Below the pieces are notes generated by a model that was not told the DNA's origin, did no database searches, and was given only the letters and a program-made list of their open reading frames with translations. This document shows, piece after piece, positions 6,815-7,090 of a stretch of DNA of 7,090 bases. The stretch is taken from NCBI GenBank assembly GCA_938049125.1, contig CALICR010000134.1, positions 1-7,090 of the forward strand, in the 5' to 3' direction. Origin of the DNA: an uncultured Clostridia bacterium (GTDB lineage: Bacteria; Bacillota; Clostridia; Oscillospirales; Oscillospiraceae). Positions within the stretch are counted from its first letter, which is position 1; every line of letters starts with the position of its first letter. Both the position numbers and the translations under genes were made by a program.

Positions 6815-6843
6815 ATTATAGCCAGTTCGGTCCGGAAAGTAAA
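6815..6843 (-). promoter_or_regulatory. Promoter of the 1-phosphofructokinase-type gene
   Basis: On the minus strand an exact TATAAT (6815-6820) lies 17 bp from a TTTACT -35 (6838-6843, 4 of 6 consensus matches). The predicted start is near 6808, giving a leader of about 26 nt with the ribosome binding site. No clear operator dyad overlaps it. Confidence 0.8.
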
Positions 6844-6917
6844 TACCGCGCATTCCCTCGGACTGCACCAATTTTTCACAAAAACGGCTGGATTTTTTAT
6901 GAATTTTATCAGGAATC

Positions 6918-6947
6918 CGCGTAAAGTGAATCGATTGACTTTAGGCG
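6918..6947. repeat. 30-bp imperfect dyad over the -35 box of the rightmost gene (candidate operator)
   Basis: The left arm CGCGTAAAGTGAATC (6918-6932) and right arm GATTGACTTTAGGCG (6933-6947) are inverted repeats with 13 of 15 positions paired; the two mismatches are both G opposite G. The inner 22 bp (6922-6943) pair at 10 of 11 positions. The right arm contains the -35 hexamer TTGACT (6935-6940), so a dimeric protein bound here would block RNA polymerase. No known regulator consensus is recognised. Confidence 0.7.
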
Positions 6948-6963
6948 TGCCATCCGGTATAAT
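6935..6963 (+). promoter_or_regulatory. Sigma-A promoter of the partial rightmost gene
   Basis: TTGACT (6935-6940, 5 of 6) and exact TATAAT (6958-6963) are separated by 17 bp. The predicted start is near 6970, leaving a leader of about 58 nt before the ATG at 7028, longer than the other leaders in this window. The -35 lies within a 30-bp dyad and the leader contains a second dyad, suggesting regulated expression. Confidence 0.88.
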
Positions 6964-6982
6964 GCAACTATATGGCTCACGC

Positions 6983-7004
6983 GTAAAGATGACCCCATCT
7001 TTAT
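6983..7004 (+). promoter_or_regulatory. Leader hairpin or second operator-like dyad
   Basis: TAAAGATG (6984-6991) and CATCTTTA (6996-7003) are perfect 8-bp inverted repeats around the loop ACCC, with a G-T pair outside. It lies at about +14 to +35 of the predicted transcript and ends 23 nt before the start codon. No T-run follows, so it is not a terminator. The left arm with its flank repeats the 9-mer CGCGTAAAG (6980-6988) found in the upstream dyad (6918-6926), which favours a DNA-binding site; an mRNA-stabilising hairpin is the alternative. Confidence 0.6.
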
Positions 7005-7027
7005 CATGTACGGAAAGGAAAGATACC

Positions 7028-7090
7028 ATGATCTACACAGCAGAAGTTCAGCACATGTGTCCCGTCCCCAAGGGCGCATACCATGGTCCC
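7028..7090 (+). CDS. Start of a gene cut by the window edge; possible Fe-S cluster assembly scaffold protein
   Basis: Only 21 codons are present, with the frame open to the window end. The start is supported by AAAGGA at 7014-7019, 8 nt before the ATG, and by the promoter at 6935-6963. The peptide begins MIYTAEVQHMC and continues PVPKGAYHGP. From memory this resembles the N-terminus of a clostridial NifU-like iron-sulfur cluster assembly scaffold family, often found next to a GGGtGRT protein. Twenty-one residues are too few for a firm assignment, so the name is tentative; existence of the gene itself is well supported. Confidence 0.5.
   Translation, partial: MIYTAEVQHMCPVPKGAYHGP

Noticed and set aside
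6783..6815. Longer N-terminus for the sugar kinase from the ATG at 6815
   Set aside because: The codon falls inside the -10 hexamer, and the GGGGAGG site fits the ATG at 6782, which gives the family's usual MILTVTLNPALD start.
6890..6918. GGATT/AATCC inverted repeat in the right intergenic region
   Set aside because: Arms of 5 bp with a 19-base loop are weak and expected by chance in A/T-rich intergenic sequence.
6745..7029. 94-aa minus-strand open frame across the divergent intergenic region
   Set aside because: It covers two promoters and both dyads, has no ribosome binding site and overlaps the kinase start; best explained as non-coding.

Overview
The window looks like chromosomal DNA of a GC-rich member of the Firmicutes, most plausibly an Oscillospiraceae-type Clostridia. 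This is inferred from sigma-A promoters (TTGACA / 17 bp / TATAAT), AGGAGG-type ribosome binding sites, strongly GC-biased third codon positions and protein families typical of that group. No mobile element, CRISPR array, rRNA gene or origin is visible. No intergenic stretch exceeds about 250 bp.

Left part (minus strand): a tRNA-Thr(GGU), cut one base short by the window edge, has its own perfect-consensus promoter. Upstream of it lies an 844-aa P-type cation ATPase of the Exp7/CtpE-like group. The ATPase has an extended -10 promoter and ends in a hairpin terminator just before the tRNA promoter.

Centre (plus strand): a perfect-consensus promoter drives a compact three-gene operon. The first gene encodes a 649-aa protein joining a ParB/sulfiredoxin-like N-terminal region to a BMP (PnrA-like) ligand-binding region, with no signal peptide. 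The second, overlapping by ATGA, is a 201-aa calcineurin-like phosphoesterase whose first metal motif has Glu in place of His. The third is a 78-aa two-helix membrane protein. A strong bidirectional terminator ends the operon and also faces the convergent gene. The layout suggests an uncharacterised functional unit, possibly sensing a nucleoside-like ligand in the cytoplasm; that role is inference.

Right part: a single-gene unit on the minus strand encodes a PfkB-family 1-phosphofructokinase-type sugar kinase with its own promoter. Divergent from it, a plus-strand promoter leads to a gene of which only 21 codons are present; its start resembles clostridial Fe-S cluster assembly scaffold proteins. 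This promoter carries the window's most striking non-coding signal: a 30-bp imperfect dyad over the -35 box and a related second dyad in the 5' leader, sharing the 9-mer CGCGTAAAG.
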